From the NCBI RefSeq assembly GCF_937924975.1, contig NZ_CALEYG010000009.1, forward strand, positions 1 to 36,289: a DNA stretch of 36,289 bases. Direction: 5' to 3'. A program made the translations under genes and the position numbers. The DNA is from an uncultured Stomatobaculum sp. (GTDB taxonomy: Bacteria; Bacillota; Clostridia; Lachnospirales; Lachnospiraceae). The notes under the pieces were generated by a model. It was not told the origin of the DNA, searched no databases, and saw only the letters and a program-made list of their open reading frames with translations. Of this stretch, positions 8,603 to 17,664 are shown in pieces; the first letter of the stretch is position 1, and each line of letters starts with the position of its first letter.

Positions 8603-9670
8603 TTAGAAGCTCGTGTGCTGCACAATGCGCATGATGTCATTCCAAAGCACATAGAGCATGAGTCCCATCAGCAGGACAAAGCCTGTCAGGTGGACTGTCG
8701 CCTCGATTTTCCGGTTCAGGGGACGCCGTATCACGGCTTCGACCGCCGTGAGCAGCGCTCTGCCGCCATCCAGCGCGGGCAGCGGCAAGAGGTTCATGAC
8801 ACCAAGGTTTGCGCTGAGCAAAAGGCCGAACGAAAACAGCGAGAGCAGCATGACGCGAAGCCCGTAGGGGCGCGCCGCGTCCATATTCTCGCTGATGGCC
8901 TGGACAATACCGACCGGCCCGGTCAGATTTTTCGGCGAGACAGCCCCCTTGACGAGCATGCGCACCGACTGAATCGCCATGCGGATGTTGAGCCCCACTT
9001 CTCCGGCGGCATAGTAGACGAGCTCCGCCGGATTTTTGACCGGCATGCTTCCCGCCGACACGATGCCTGTGAAGTAGCCGTCCTGCTCCTTTAAATATTT
9101 CGGTGTCACCGTGACTGTGCGCTTTTCACCCGCCGGCGTCTCATAACGAAAGGTAATCGGCTCGCCCGCATGGAACCGGAGTGCCATCGAGACATCGCGG
9201 AAAAAGACTGCCTTGCTGCCGTTGACCGCGAGAATGCGATCCCCGGCTTTCAGTCCCGCTTCCTCCGCCGGCATGCCGGGCATGAGCTGTCCGATATAAG
9301 GCTTGTCGACACCCGTCTGCATGACCAGGACAAGTCCGAGCAGAAACGCGAGCAGGAAATTAAAGCAAGCGCCGGCAATCAGAATGAAGAAGCGCTGCCA
9401 GGGCGCATGGGCCGTAAAGTCCCCCGGCCTCGGCTCCCTCTTGCTTTCGTCTTCTCCCTGCATCGCGCAAAAGCCGCCAAACGGCACGGCGCGAATCGCA
9501 TATTCGGTATCGCCGTGTTTCTTTGCGATAATCTTGGGCCCCATGCCGAGCGAGAAACTGTCCACGCCGACGCCGAAGAGGCGCGCCGCAAGAAAATGCC
9601 CAAGCTCATGAAAGAAGATGATAAACCCAAAGAGTAAAACGGCCAGAATGATATTGACAAGCTGATGCAC
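8603..9670 (-). CDS. rseP: Site-2 intramembrane metalloprotease RseP/RasP
   Basis: Membrane-embedded zinc protease that cleaves transmembrane segments of regulators such as anti-sigma factors and of signal peptides. The HELGH zinc motif is at residues 21-25 in the first membrane helix. One PDZ domain follows in the middle (PAEEAGLKAGDRILAVNG). The second active-site motif NLLPLPALDGG, whose Asp is the third zinc ligand, is near residue 301 in a C-terminal membrane segment. Length 355 residues, normal for single-PDZ Firmicute members. It sits between dxr and ispG, its usual place. The substrate in this organism is unknown. Confidence 0.95.
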   Translation of the reverse strand: MHQLVNIILAVLLFGFIIFFHELGHFLAARLFGVGVDSFSLGMGPKIIAKKHGDTEYAIRAVPFGGFCAMQGEDESKREPRPGDFTAHAPWQRFFILIAGACFNFLLAFLLGLVLVMQTGVDKPYIGQLMPGMPAEEAGLKAGDRILAVNGSKAVFFRDVSMALRFHAGEPITFRYETPAGEKRTVTVTPKYLKEQDGYFTGIVSAGSMPVKNPAELVYYAAGEVGLNIRMAIQSVRMLVKGAVSPKNLTGPVGIVQAISENMDAARPYGLRVMLLSLFSFGLLLSANLGVMNLLPLPALDGGRALLTAVEAVIRRPLNRKIEATVHLTGFVLLMGLMLYVLWNDIMRIVQHTSF

Positions 9671-9696
9671 AAACTCTCCTTTCTATCTGATCTGTG

Positions 9697-10860
9697 TTAT
9701 GCGAGGTGATAGCGCGCCTTGAGCCACGCCTCCGTTGACTTCTGAAGCGCAAGAATATCCGAGACGGCCGGTGACCCGAGCAGACCGACCTTCTCGTGTT
9801 GTTCCATCGCATCTTCTATGCAGGACGCAATTTGCAGATAGCCGATTTTCTCCTCGAGAAAGGCGCGGACGGCGACTTCATTTGCCGCGTTGAAGACGGT
9901 CGGCAGACTGCCCCCCAGTCGACCCGCGCGGTAGGCGAGCTTGAGACCCGGGAATGCCTTGAAGTCCGGCGCCGAGAAATCCAGCTTGCCGAGCGCCGAT
10001 AGGTCCAGGCGCTTGCTGCCGGCGAGTTTTTTGCGCTTCGGATAATAGAGCGCATACTGAATCGGGAGTTTCATATCCGGGGTGCCGAGCTCCGCCATGA
10101 CCGCCCCGTCCATAAATTCGACCGCGGAGTGCAGGATGCTCTGCGGCTGCACAAGCACTTCGATTTCATCGACCTCGACATCGAAGAGCCAGCGCGCCTC
10201 AATGAGCTCAAGTCCTTTGTTCACCATGGTCGAGGAGTCAATGGTCACCTTGTGTCCCATGTTCCAGGTCGGATGCCGGAGGGCATCCTGCAAGGTCACC
10301 TTCTCAAGCTGTTTTCTCGTGTAACCGCGGAAGGGGCCGCCGGAAGCGGTCAGCAGAATTTTCCGGATCCGGTTCTTCTTGTTGCCGCGGAGACATTGAA
10401 AAATGGCCGAGTGCTCCGAATCGACCGGCAGTATCTTGACGCCCTCGCGCGCGGCGAGCGGCATGATGATGTGCCCCGCACAGACCAAGGTCTCCTTGTT
10501 TGCGAGCGCAATGTTCTTGCCCTCGCGAATCGCCGCGACGGTCGGCTCAATGCCGATCATGCCGACAATCCCCGTCACCAGTGTCTTTGCCTTGGCCTCG
10601 GTCGCAACTTCGATTAAGCCCTCCTGCCCGGCGTAGACCTTGGTTCCGGTGTCCGCGACCTTGATTTTCAGCTCCGCCGCCTTCGTTTCATCGTAGACGC
10701 AGACGGTACGCGGGTGAAATTCCCGGATTTGCTCCTCAAGCAGCGCAATGTTTCCGTGCGCCGCGAGCGCCTCAATGCGGATGTCACCGTTGGCGCGTGC
10801 TACCTCGAGGGTCTGTGTGCCGATGGAACCCGTGGAACCGAGAACGGAAATATGTCTCAT
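9697..10860 (-). CDS. dxr: 1-deoxy-D-xylulose 5-phosphate reductoisomerase
   Basis: First committed step of the MEP isoprenoid pathway: NADPH-dependent conversion of DXP to MEP. The NADPH-binding GSTGSIG is at residues 8-14. The metal and substrate region VDSEHSA, and the loops HPTWNMG and DSSTMVNKGLE, are present. The start at 10860 is preferred because GAGGAGG lies at proper distance and MRHISVLGSTG matches the family. An upstream TTG at 10875 would leave no ribosome binding site. The chosen product is 387 residues. It begins 11 bases after the cdsA stop. Confidence 0.97.
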   Translation of the reverse strand: MRHISVLGSTGSIGTQTLEVARANGDIRIEALAAHGNIALLEEQIREFHPRTVCVYDETKAAELKIKVADTGTKVYAGQEGLIEVATEAKAKTLVTGIVGMIGIEPTVAAIREGKNIALANKETLVCAGHIIMPLAAREGVKILPVDSEHSAIFQCLRGNKKNRIRKILLTASGGPFRGYTRKQLEKVTLQDALRHPTWNMGHKVTIDSSTMVNKGLELIEARWLFDVEVDEIEVLVQPQSILHSAVEFMDGAVMAELGTPDMKLPIQYALYYPKRKKLAGSKRLDLSALGKLDFSAPDFKAFPGLKLAYRAGRLGGSLPTVFNAANEVAVRAFLEEKIGYLQIASCIEDAMEQHEKVGLLGSPAVSDILALQKSTEAWLKARYHLA

Positions 10861-10871
10861 AGTTTTCCTCC

Positions 10872-11720
10872 TCAATGACTGACAAAGTAACTGTAGAGAA
10901 ACAGCGCAAAGAAAATCGCCGGTGCGGTGAAGAGCAAGCTGTCAAACCGGTCCAGGATACCGCCGTGTCCGGGAATCAGATCGCCGTAGTCCTTGACCTC
11001 GTGGTCGCGCTTGATTGCCGAAGCCGCGAGATCGCCGATCTGCGAAATCACCGCACTGAATCCACAGGCAAATAGGCAGGCAAACCCCGGGTTGCCGAGT
11101 TCCGCGAGCTCTGCGCGAAGGAAAAAGCCGAAGGCAAGGCCGAGGAGCGCTGCCCCAGCGACACCGCCGACCGCCCCCTCAACCGTCTTCTTGGGGCTAA
11201 GGACCGGCGCAAAGTGGTGGGAGCCGAGCAGCATGCCGACCACATAGGCAAACGTGTCGCAACCCCAGCTCGAGATGAAGATGAGCCAGACCAGATGAGC
11301 CCCGTGCGGCATGCTGCGCACGCGATACACATAGGAAAACATCACGGTCGTATAGAGCACCCCCATGAGCCCGACCGCAATCTGTTCGGTGCGATAGCGC
11401 GGATAGCTCAGCACAAAGAGCGCCATCAGCGCCATCAGCGTGCCGATCATGAGCGGCATGCCGTAATCATAGTGCCGTGCGAGCAATAAGAGGTAATACG
11501 CGATACTCGAGAGATAGCCGACGATGCCGAGCGGCTCTCGCTCTGTCTTGACGACACGATACAATTCATACTGCCCGACCAGCGAGATTGCCATCATGCT
11601 GCAATAAAGCACCATACCGCCGCGCCGCAGCACGAAAAACGCGAGCAGTACCAGCACAATACCGCTCAAGAGACGCAGGTGGAACTTCCGGCTGCCAAGG
11701 ATGTTCAAAAGGCGGGACAT
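10872..11720 (-). CDS. cdsA: Phosphatidate cytidylyltransferase
   Basis: Makes CDP-diacylglycerol from phosphatidic acid and CTP at the membrane, the branch point of bacterial phospholipid synthesis. The protein is a chain of hydrophobic helices and ends with the CdsA signature, here SAIKRDHEVKDYG followed by PGHGGILDRFDS. Two ATGs lie two codons apart. I chose the second (11720) because GGAGG is 9 bases from it but only 3 from the first (11726). This gives 282 residues. It follows uppS by 21 bases, and its stop lies 11 bases before the dxr start. Confidence 0.95.
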   Translation of the reverse strand: MSRLLNILGSRKFHLRLLSGIVLVLLAFFVLRRGGMVLYCSMMAISLVGQYELYRVVKTEREPLGIVGYLSSIAYYLLLLARHYDYGMPLMIGTLMALMALFVLSYPRYRTEQIAVGLMGVLYTTVMFSYVYRVRSMPHGAHLVWLIFISSWGCDTFAYVVGMLLGSHHFAPVLSPKKTVEGAVGGVAGAALLGLAFGFFLRAELAELGNPGFACLFACGFSAVISQIGDLAASAIKRDHEVKDYGDLIPGHGGILDRFDSLLFTAPAIFFALFLYSYFVSH

Positions 11721-11741
11721 GGGCATATTCCTCCTTTTGTC

Positions 11742-12461
11742 TTAGCGGATGCGGCCGCCGAAGCGGCGTTCTCTTTGGTTGTAGGCGAGAATCGCATCTT
11801 CCAGTGCTTCCATCGTGAAATCCGGCCAGTAGAGCGGCGTCACATAGAGTTCGCTGTAGGCGAGCTGCCAGAGCAGGAAATTGGAGAGACGAAGTTCACC
11901 GCTCGTGCGAATCAGGAGATCCGGATCCGGGATGCCCGCCGTGTCGAGGCTGTCGGAAATCTCCTCTTCCGTGAGTTCCGGCGCTCCGCTGCCTTTCTTC
12001 TCCTCCAAGAGGCGCAGAAAGGCACGGCGCAGTTCGTCCCGTCCGCCGTAATTAATCGCAATCACAAAGGTCATGCCCGTATTGTCCTTGGTCTCCTCGA
12101 CCAAGCGGTCAATCGCCGCAATGATGTCCGGCGCAAAACGCGACTTATCGCCTATCATCTTGCAGCGACAGCCCTCTTCCTTTGCGACTTTCAGGAGCTT
12201 TTTTAAATACAGGCGGAAGAGATGCATGAGCGCACCGACCTCTTCTTCCGAGCGCTTCCAGTTCTCCGTCGAGAAACCGTAGACCGTGAGGTACTTGACG
12301 CCGAGCGCCGCACAATCGCGCACGGTCTGTTCCACCGCCTCACAGCCCGCCTTATGCCCCATCGCGCGCGGCAGGGAGCGCTCCGCCGCCCATCTGCCGT
12401 TTCCGTCCAATATAATTGCAATGTGTTCGGGAATCACCTTCCCCGCCAGCCGCTCTGTCAT
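11742..12461 (-). CDS. uppS: Undecaprenyl diphosphate synthase (cis-prenyltransferase)
   Basis: Condenses isopentenyl diphosphate onto farnesyl diphosphate to make the C55 lipid carrier for peptidoglycan and other envelope polymers. The catalytic Asp19 lies in ILDGNGRWA, followed by the conserved GFSTENWKR region and the substrate-binding RTSGELRLSNFLLWQ near the C-terminus. Length 239 residues, typical. GAGGAGG precedes the ATG. A strong terminator ends only a few bases upstream of this ribosome binding site, which makes the source of transcription for this gene and those downstream unclear. Confidence 0.97.
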   Translation of the reverse strand: MTERLAGKVIPEHIAIILDGNGRWAAERSLPRAMGHKAGCEAVEQTVRDCAALGVKYLTVYGFSTENWKRSEEEVGALMHLFRLYLKKLLKVAKEEGCRCKMIGDKSRFAPDIIAAIDRLVEETKDNTGMTFVIAINYGGRDELRRAFLRLLEEKKGSGAPELTEEEISDSLDTAGIPDPDLLIRTSGELRLSNFLLWQLAYSELYVTPLYWPDFTMEALEDAILAYNQRERRFGGRIR

Positions 12462-12476
12462 TCTGCCTCCTCATGT

Positions 12477-12505
12477 TCAAAAAAGGCGGCCCGGATGGGA
12501 CCGCC
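12477..12505 (-). terminator. Intrinsic terminator between frr and uppS
   Basis: Read on the minus strand, GGCGG(T)CC pairs with GG(G)CCGCC in a hairpin of about 8 bp including one G-T wobble, followed by TTTTTTG. It sits 25 bases after the frr stop and immediately before the uppS ribosome binding site. Confidence 0.75.
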
Positions 12506-12529
12506 ACTCTGCCAAACTTTAACGGTGTG

Positions 12530-13093
12530 TCAGACTGTCATGAGCTCCTTGTCCTTGACCTCGACCGCCTTATCAATGCGCTCCACCGCCTTATCCGTCA
12601 GCTTCTGCAGCTTCTCGTTTGCGTCAGAGAGATCATCCTCGGTGATCTCGTTTGCCTTCTCCATTTTCTTGAAGACATCTGCGCCGTCGCGGCGGATGTT
12701 GCGGACGGCGACCTTTGCCGCCTCTCCTTTTTTCCGGATCTCCTTGGTCAGCGCCTTTCTGCGCTCTTCGGTGAGTTCCGGGAACAAAAGGCGAATCACC
12801 GAGCCGTCGTTCGTCGGGTTAATGCCGAGATCCGAGGTAAGGATTGCCTTTTCAATCTCTTTCAAGAGACTCTTGTCCCAGGGCTGAATCAGAATCATTC
12901 TTGCCTCCGGCACCGAGATATTGCCGACCTGCTGCAGCGGCGTCTGTGTGCCGTAGTAATCGACCGTGATGCGATCCAGAACATGCGGGTTGGCTCTGCC
13001 GGCGCGAATTGCCGAGAACTCTTCCTGCATGAACGAGATTGTCTTGTTCATTCTGTCTTCCAGCTCTTTGAGTGTATCCTTTAAGTCTGCCAT
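12530..13093 (-). CDS. frr: Ribosome recycling factor
   Basis: With EF-G it splits post-termination ribosomes so they can start again. The 187-residue protein has the RRF order: a helical domain with SAIRAGRANPHVLD, then the small domain beginning VDYYGTQTPLQQ, PEARMILIQPWD and LGINPTNDGSVIR, then the returning long helices. ATG 13093 is chosen with GGAGG five bases upstream. An in-frame TTG at 13105 lies upstream of that site and would add only four residues. It follows pyrH by 23 bases, the usual order. Confidence 0.97.
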   Translation of the reverse strand: MADLKDTLKELEDRMNKTISFMQEEFSAIRAGRANPHVLDRITVDYYGTQTPLQQVGNISVPEARMILIQPWDKSLLKEIEKAILTSDLGINPTNDGSVIRLLFPELTEERRKALTKEIRKKGEAAKVAVRNIRRDGADVFKKMEKANEITEDDLSDANEKLQKLTDKAVERIDKAVEVKDKELMTV

Positions 13094-13116
13094 CTCATCC
13101 TCCAAGGTATCTTGTT

Positions 13117-13818
13117 TTATACCGTCACCGTTGTGCCGTGAATCACGCCGCGGAGCGCATCCGCGATTGCGTTGTCGCCGTGCAAATCAAAGATTGCGAG
13201 CGGAATCTTATTTTCCATGCAGAGCACGCTCGCCGTCAGGTCAATGACCCCGAGCTTTTTGTCGATCATCTCCTGCATGGTCAGGGTGTCGTAGCGCTTT
13301 GCATTCGGGTCGAGCTTCGGATCCGCCGTGTAGACGCCGTCAATCGACTTCGCGAGCAAAATCTCATCGACGCCGAGCTCTGCGGCCCGGAGCGCAATCC
13401 CGGTGTCGGTCGAGAAGTACGGATGTCCCGTGCCGCCCGCAAAAAAGAGCACCTTGCCCGCCGCAAAGAGCGCATTCGCCTTGTCGACCGAAAAGAGCTC
13501 GGTCATCGCGCCGCAGAGGAAGGGACTGAATATCTCTGTCTCCATGCCCTCGCCGCGGAAAATCTCCGAGACATAGATGCAGTTCATAACAGTCGCGAGC
13601 ATCCCGATCTGGTCGGCCTTCACGCGGGCAATCTCTGTCCCGGTTCTGCCTCTCCAGTAGTTGCCGCCGCCGATCACAATGCCGACCTCGACACCCGCAT
13701 CGACCGAGCGCTTGACCTGCCGCGCAATGTCCCGGACCACCGCCTCGTCATAGCCCTTGCCGTTCGCATTCGCAAGCGCTTCGCCGGAGAGTTTCAGCAT
13801 TACTCTTCTCTTTTTCAT
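13117..13818 (-). CDS. pyrH: UMP kinase
   Basis: Phosphorylates UMP to UDP for nucleotide synthesis; hexameric member of the amino-acid-kinase fold. Motifs seen include KLSGEAL (9-15), GGGNYWRG (50-57) and GTGHPYFSTDT (about 129-139). The start at 13818 gives 233 residues and begins MKKRRVMLKLSGEAL as the family does. The upstream in-frame region to 13887 is better read as promoter and leader. AAAGGCGGA serves as an imperfect ribosome binding site. In many Firmicutes rpsB and tsf precede pyrH; here an ABC exporter gene does, and pyrH has its own promoter. Confidence 0.96.
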   Translation of the reverse strand: MKKRRVMLKLSGEALANANGKGYDEAVVRDIARQVKRSVDAGVEVGIVIGGGNYWRGRTGTEIARVKADQIGMLATVMNCIYVSEIFRGEGMETEIFSPFLCGAMTELFSVDKANALFAAGKVLFFAGGTGHPYFSTDTGIALRAAELGVDEILLAKSIDGVYTADPKLDPNAKRYDTLTMQEMIDKKLGVIDLTASVLCMENKIPLAIFDLHGDNAIADALRGVIHGTTVTV

Positions 13819-13858
13819 GCCTGTTCCGCCTTTTCTCTGTGCATTTTTATCTGCAAAT

Positions 13859-13887
13859 ATCATAGCACGCGGGGCGCGGCTTCTCAA
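13859..13887 (-). promoter_or_regulatory. Promoter of pyrH-frr
   Basis: TTGAGA (13887-13882) and TATGAT (13864-13859) on the minus strand are spaced by exactly 17 bases. The -35 box overlaps the stop of the upstream exporter gene. The leader would be about 35 bases. Confidence 0.7.
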
Positions 13888-15770
13888 GCTTGCTTTCCCG
13901 TATACAGACGGTAATAGCGCCCCTTCTTCTCGAGCAATTCCTCGTGATTGCCGCGCTCGATGATGCGCCCCTGCTCCATAACCATGATGCAGTCCGCATT
14001 TTTAATCGTGCTTAAGCGGTGCGCAATCACAAAGGTGGTGCGCCCCTTCATCAAAGAATCCATGCCGCGCTGCACCAGCTGCTCGGTCCGGCTGTCAATC
14101 GAAGAAGTCGCTTCATCAAGGATTAACGCCGGCGGATCCATGACCGCAGCCCGCGCAATCGCGAGGAGCTGCCGCTGTCCCTGCGAGAGGTTTGCGCCGT
14201 TGCCGCGGAGCATGGTCTGATACCCGTCCGGCAGGCGGTTGATAAAGCCGTCCGCGTTCGCGAGCTTTGCGGCTTCGATGCACTCTTCATCCGTCGCATC
14301 CAGACGTCCGAAGCGTATATTTTCCATCACCGTGCCGGTAAAGAGATTGGTATCCTGCAGCACGATGCCGAGCGAGGCGCGGAGATCCGCCTTTTTAATC
14401 TTCGTGATATTGATGCCGTCGTAACGGATCTTTCCCTCCTGAATCTCGTAAAAGCGGTTGATGAGATTCGTGATGGTCGTCTTTCCTGCGCCGGTCGATC
14501 CTACAAAGGCAATCTTCTGTCCGGGTTCCGCAAAGAGGCTGATGTCGTGAAGCACGGTCTTCTCCGGCACATAGCCGAAGTCGACATGTTCGAGTTCCAC
14601 ACGTCCTTTCAACTCAATCAGCTCCACGCTGCCATCTGTCTTATGCACATGCCGCCACGCCCAGAGCCCGGTGCGCTTTTCCGTCTCGGCGAGCGAACCG
14701 TCCGGGTTTCTACTCGCGCGGACCAGGGTCACATAGCCCTCGTCGGTCTCGGAGGGCTCATCGAGCAGCTGATAGATGCGGTCGGCACCGGCCGCCGCCA
14801 TCGCGACCGAATTCAGCTGGGTCGTAATCTGCGTGATGGGGCGCGTGAAGTTCTGGTTCATAGTCATAAAGGCAACCAGGGTACCGATGCTGAGTCCAAA
14901 GTTCCCGTTCAGCGCAAAGACTGCGCCGATCGTCGCAATCAGCACATATTGCAGGCGACCGAGCTGCGCCGCAACCGGCAACAGGACGTTCGCAATGCCG
15001 TTCGCTCTGGCGCTCGCGTCCCTAAGTTTTTGGTTTCGCTCTTCAAACTCCGCAATGCTCTGCGCTTCATGGGAGAAAACTTTGATGACCTTCTGTCCCT
15101 CCATCATCTCCTCAATGTAGCCGTTTAAGCCCCCGAGTTCCTTCTGCTGAATGCCGAAGTATTTGCCGGAGATCTTTGCGACCTTACCGGAAATAAAGAG
15201 CATGAGCGCCGTCAAAACAAGCGCAATCAGCGTGAGCGGAACATGCAAAAGAAACATGCTCGCGAGAACCGTGATGACGGAAAGAATCATGCTGGCGAGC
15301 TGCGGGAACACATCGACAATCAGCTGGCGCAGCGTGTCCGTGTCGTTCGTATAGACCGACATGATGTCGCCGTGCGCATGCGTGTCAAAATAGGATATGG
15401 GCAGCGACTCCATGTGCGCAAACAGACGCTTTCGGATTTTGAGGAGCGTGCCCTGCCCCACATAGACCATCAAAATCTGGTAGACATAAGTCGCGACCAC
15501 GGATACCAGATAAATCAGCGCGATATGCTGCAAGGCAGCAAGCAGCGGGGAAAAGTCTTTCTGCTCCGCGTGCAGCAAGGGGGTGATGTAGTTATCGATC
15601 AGTTTCTGAATGAACAGCATGCCGTAGGCATCCGCCAGAGCCGCCGCAATGACACAGATCAGCACGATTATCATCTGCAGTCCGTAATCCTTTAAAATAC
15701 CGGAGGTCAGGCGGCGCATGCTTCTCGATGTGATATTACCCAAATTCGCTTTTTTCTTTGTGTTTGCCAT
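13884..15770 (-). CDS. ABC exporter half-transporter, catalytically intact subunit
   Basis: A six-helix ABC exporter membrane domain is followed by an ATPase domain, 628 residues from the chosen start. Walker A is GSTGAGKTT, Walker B ends in ILDEATSSID with catalytic Glu553, and the switch histidine is His584 in AHRLS. The signature is LSQGQ rather than LSGGQ. That pattern fits the partner subunit of heterodimeric exporters such as TM287/288 and BmrCD. The start at 15770 has GAGGAGG upstream; a longer frame would overlap the previous gene by 53 bases. The substrate is unknown; drug or lipid export is typical of relatives. Confidence 0.92.
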   Translation of the reverse strand: MANTKKKANLGNITSRSMRRLTSGILKDYGLQMIIVLICVIAAALADAYGMLFIQKLIDNYITPLLHAEQKDFSPLLAALQHIALIYLVSVVATYVYQILMVYVGQGTLLKIRKRLFAHMESLPISYFDTHAHGDIMSVYTNDTDTLRQLIVDVFPQLASMILSVITVLASMFLLHVPLTLIALVLTALMLFISGKVAKISGKYFGIQQKELGGLNGYIEEMMEGQKVIKVFSHEAQSIAEFEERNQKLRDASARANGIANVLLPVAAQLGRLQYVLIATIGAVFALNGNFGLSIGTLVAFMTMNQNFTRPITQITTQLNSVAMAAAGADRIYQLLDEPSETDEGYVTLVRASRNPDGSLAETEKRTGLWAWRHVHKTDGSVELIELKGRVELEHVDFGYVPEKTVLHDISLFAEPGQKIAFVGSTGAGKTTITNLINRFYEIQEGKIRYDGINITKIKKADLRASLGIVLQDTNLFTGTVMENIRFGRLDATDEECIEAAKLANADGFINRLPDGYQTMLRGNGANLSQGQRQLLAIARAAVMDPPALILDEATSSIDSRTEQLVQRGMDSLMKGRTTFVIAHRLSTIKNADCIMVMEQGRIIERGNHEELLEKKGRYYRLYTGKQA

Positions 15771-15774
15771 CGCG

Positions 15775-17664
15775 TCACGCCTCCTCTCTCTCGTCAAAGT
15801 CGCCGCCGCCCTCTGTCTGCGCGGCAACCACAGAGGCGTAAATTTCGTTGTTCTTCAACAATTCTTCGTGGGTGCCGAAACCGCTCACGCGCCCCTCCTC
15901 GAGCACCAGAATGCGATCCGCATCCTTTACGCCCGAAATGCGCTGGGAAATGATGAACTTTGTCGTATTCGGAATCTTCTCCCGGAACGCCTTGCGTATC
16001 GAGGCATCCGTCGCGGTATCGACAGCGCTGGTTGAGTCGTCGAGAATCAGAATTTTCGGCTTCTTTAAGAGCGCTCTCGCAATGCAGAGGCGCTGTTTCT
16101 GTCCGCCGGAAACATTGCTGCCGCCCTGTTCGATCCAGGTGTGATAGCCGTCCGGGAAGCTCCGCACGAACTCGTCGGCACAGGCGAGGCGACAAGCCTC
16201 CTCACAGTCCGCATCGCTCGCATCGGGATTTCCCCAGCGGAGGTTGTCGTAGATGGTGCCGGAAAAGAGCGTATTCTTCTGGAGTACCATGCCGACTGCG
16301 TCGCGGAGCGCCTTTAAGTCGTAGTTCTTTACGTTTTTACCGCCGACCAGAACCTCGCCCTCCGTCGCGTCATACAGGCGCGGAATCAGGCTGACCAGAG
16401 AAGTCTTCGAGGAACCGGTGCCGCCGATGATGCCGATGGTCTCGCCGGAGCGCACCGAAAGCGTAACATCGCTCAGTACAAAGCGCGGATTCGCTTCCTC
16501 TCGGAAATCCGGATCCTGCCGCATTGCCTCTTCCCGTGTCATGGTCCCGTTCTCAACGGCTGCCATGCGCTCCTGCTTTTCCTTCTGTCTTCTGACTTCC
16601 TTCGGGTTATCCCAGTCGACCGGCTCCTCGCGCTTTCCGTAGGAAAACGAGACCTTAGAGAAGACCACCGAGCCGTCCTTCACTTCCGTGACCGGCTGCT
16701 CGGGTGTCTGAATCTTCGGGATTTCCGAGAGCACCTCTTCGATGCGCCGTCCGCTCGCGACCGACATCGTAATCATGACAAAGACCATTGCAAGCATCAT
16801 GAGCGACATCAGAATGCTGATCATATAAGTAAAGAAGGAGGTCAGCTGTCCCGTGGTGAGCGAGCCTGCCACAACTTCATGTGCGCCGAACCAGGAAATG
16901 CCGATCATACAGCCGTAGACTGCAAGGTAGAGCGCTGGGAAAATAAAGCAGACCAGTCCCTCCGCCTTCACAAAGAGCTTGTAAATATTCTCGGCGGAAA
17001 CTTTAAATCTTCCGATTTCAAACTCTTCGCGCACAAAACTCTTGACCACGCGGATTCCGGTCACATTTTCCTGGACGCTCGCATTCAGCGCATCGTATTT
17101 CGAAAACACGCGCGTAAACGCCTTATCCGCAAATTTAATGACCAGGATCAGTACAATCAAAAGAAAGCCGAGCGCGACCAGAAAAATCATCGAGAGTTTC
17201 CGGCTGATGCTGAAGGTGAGCGCCAAGGTGAAAATCAAGGTGGCAGGCGCCCGCATGCAGGTTCTCAGTATCATCTGATAGGAGTTTTGGACATTCGAAA
17301 CATCCGTCGTGAGACGGGTCACGAGACCCGCAGTCGAGTACTTGTCGAGATTGCCGAATGAAAAGCGCTGAATGCTTCTGTAAATCCCGCTCCGAAGGCT
17401 TGCGGCAAGTCCCGCCGCCGCATCGGCCGCAAAATAACCGCCGATCGAACCGAAGAGCAGGCCGAAGAGCGCGAGCGCCACCATAAGACCGCCCGCCCGG
17501 AGCACGACATTAAAGTTTTGCGCCTGTATCCCGTTGTCAATGAGATTCGCCATCACGAGGGGCACCAGATTTTCTACGACGACCTCCATGACCATGCCGA
17601 ATACGGCGAGCAGGGAAATGAGGCGATACTTCTTCCCCAAATATTTGCTGAACATTTTAATCAT
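15775..17664 (-). CDS. ABC exporter half-transporter, degenerate ATP-site subunit
   Basis: A half-transporter of 629 residues, with the membrane domain first and the ATPase domain second. Walker A is GGTGSSKTS and the signature VSGGQ is canonical. The catalytic glutamate is replaced by Asp543 (ILDDSTSAVD) and the switch histidine by Gln574 (ISQRIS). These substitutions mark the degenerate-site subunit of heterodimeric exporters of the TM287 type. A charged insert of about 45 residues lies near the start of the ATPase domain. GGAGG precedes the ATG, which overlaps the deoD stop (ATGA). The partner gene follows 4 bases after its stop, so the two subunits are probably made together. Confidence 0.92.
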   Translation of the reverse strand: MIKMFSKYLGKKYRLISLLAVFGMVMEVVVENLVPLVMANLIDNGIQAQNFNVVLRAGGLMVALALFGLLFGSIGGYFAADAAAGLAASLRSGIYRSIQRFSFGNLDKYSTAGLVTRLTTDVSNVQNSYQMILRTCMRAPATLIFTLALTFSISRKLSMIFLVALGFLLIVLILVIKFADKAFTRVFSKYDALNASVQENVTGIRVVKSFVREEFEIGRFKVSAENIYKLFVKAEGLVCFIFPALYLAVYGCMIGISWFGAHEVVAGSLTTGQLTSFFTYMISILMSLMMLAMVFVMITMSVASGRRIEEVLSEIPKIQTPEQPVTEVKDGSVVFSKVSFSYGKREEPVDWDNPKEVRRQKEKQERMAAVENGTMTREEAMRQDPDFREEANPRFVLSDVTLSVRSGETIGIIGGTGSSKTSLVSLIPRLYDATEGEVLVGGKNVKNYDLKALRDAVGMVLQKNTLFSGTIYDNLRWGNPDASDADCEEACRLACADEFVRSFPDGYHTWIEQGGSNVSGGQKQRLCIARALLKKPKILILDDSTSAVDTATDASIRKAFREKIPNTTKFIISQRISGVKDADRILVLEEGRVSGFGTHEELLKNNEIYASVVAAQTEGGGDFDEREEA

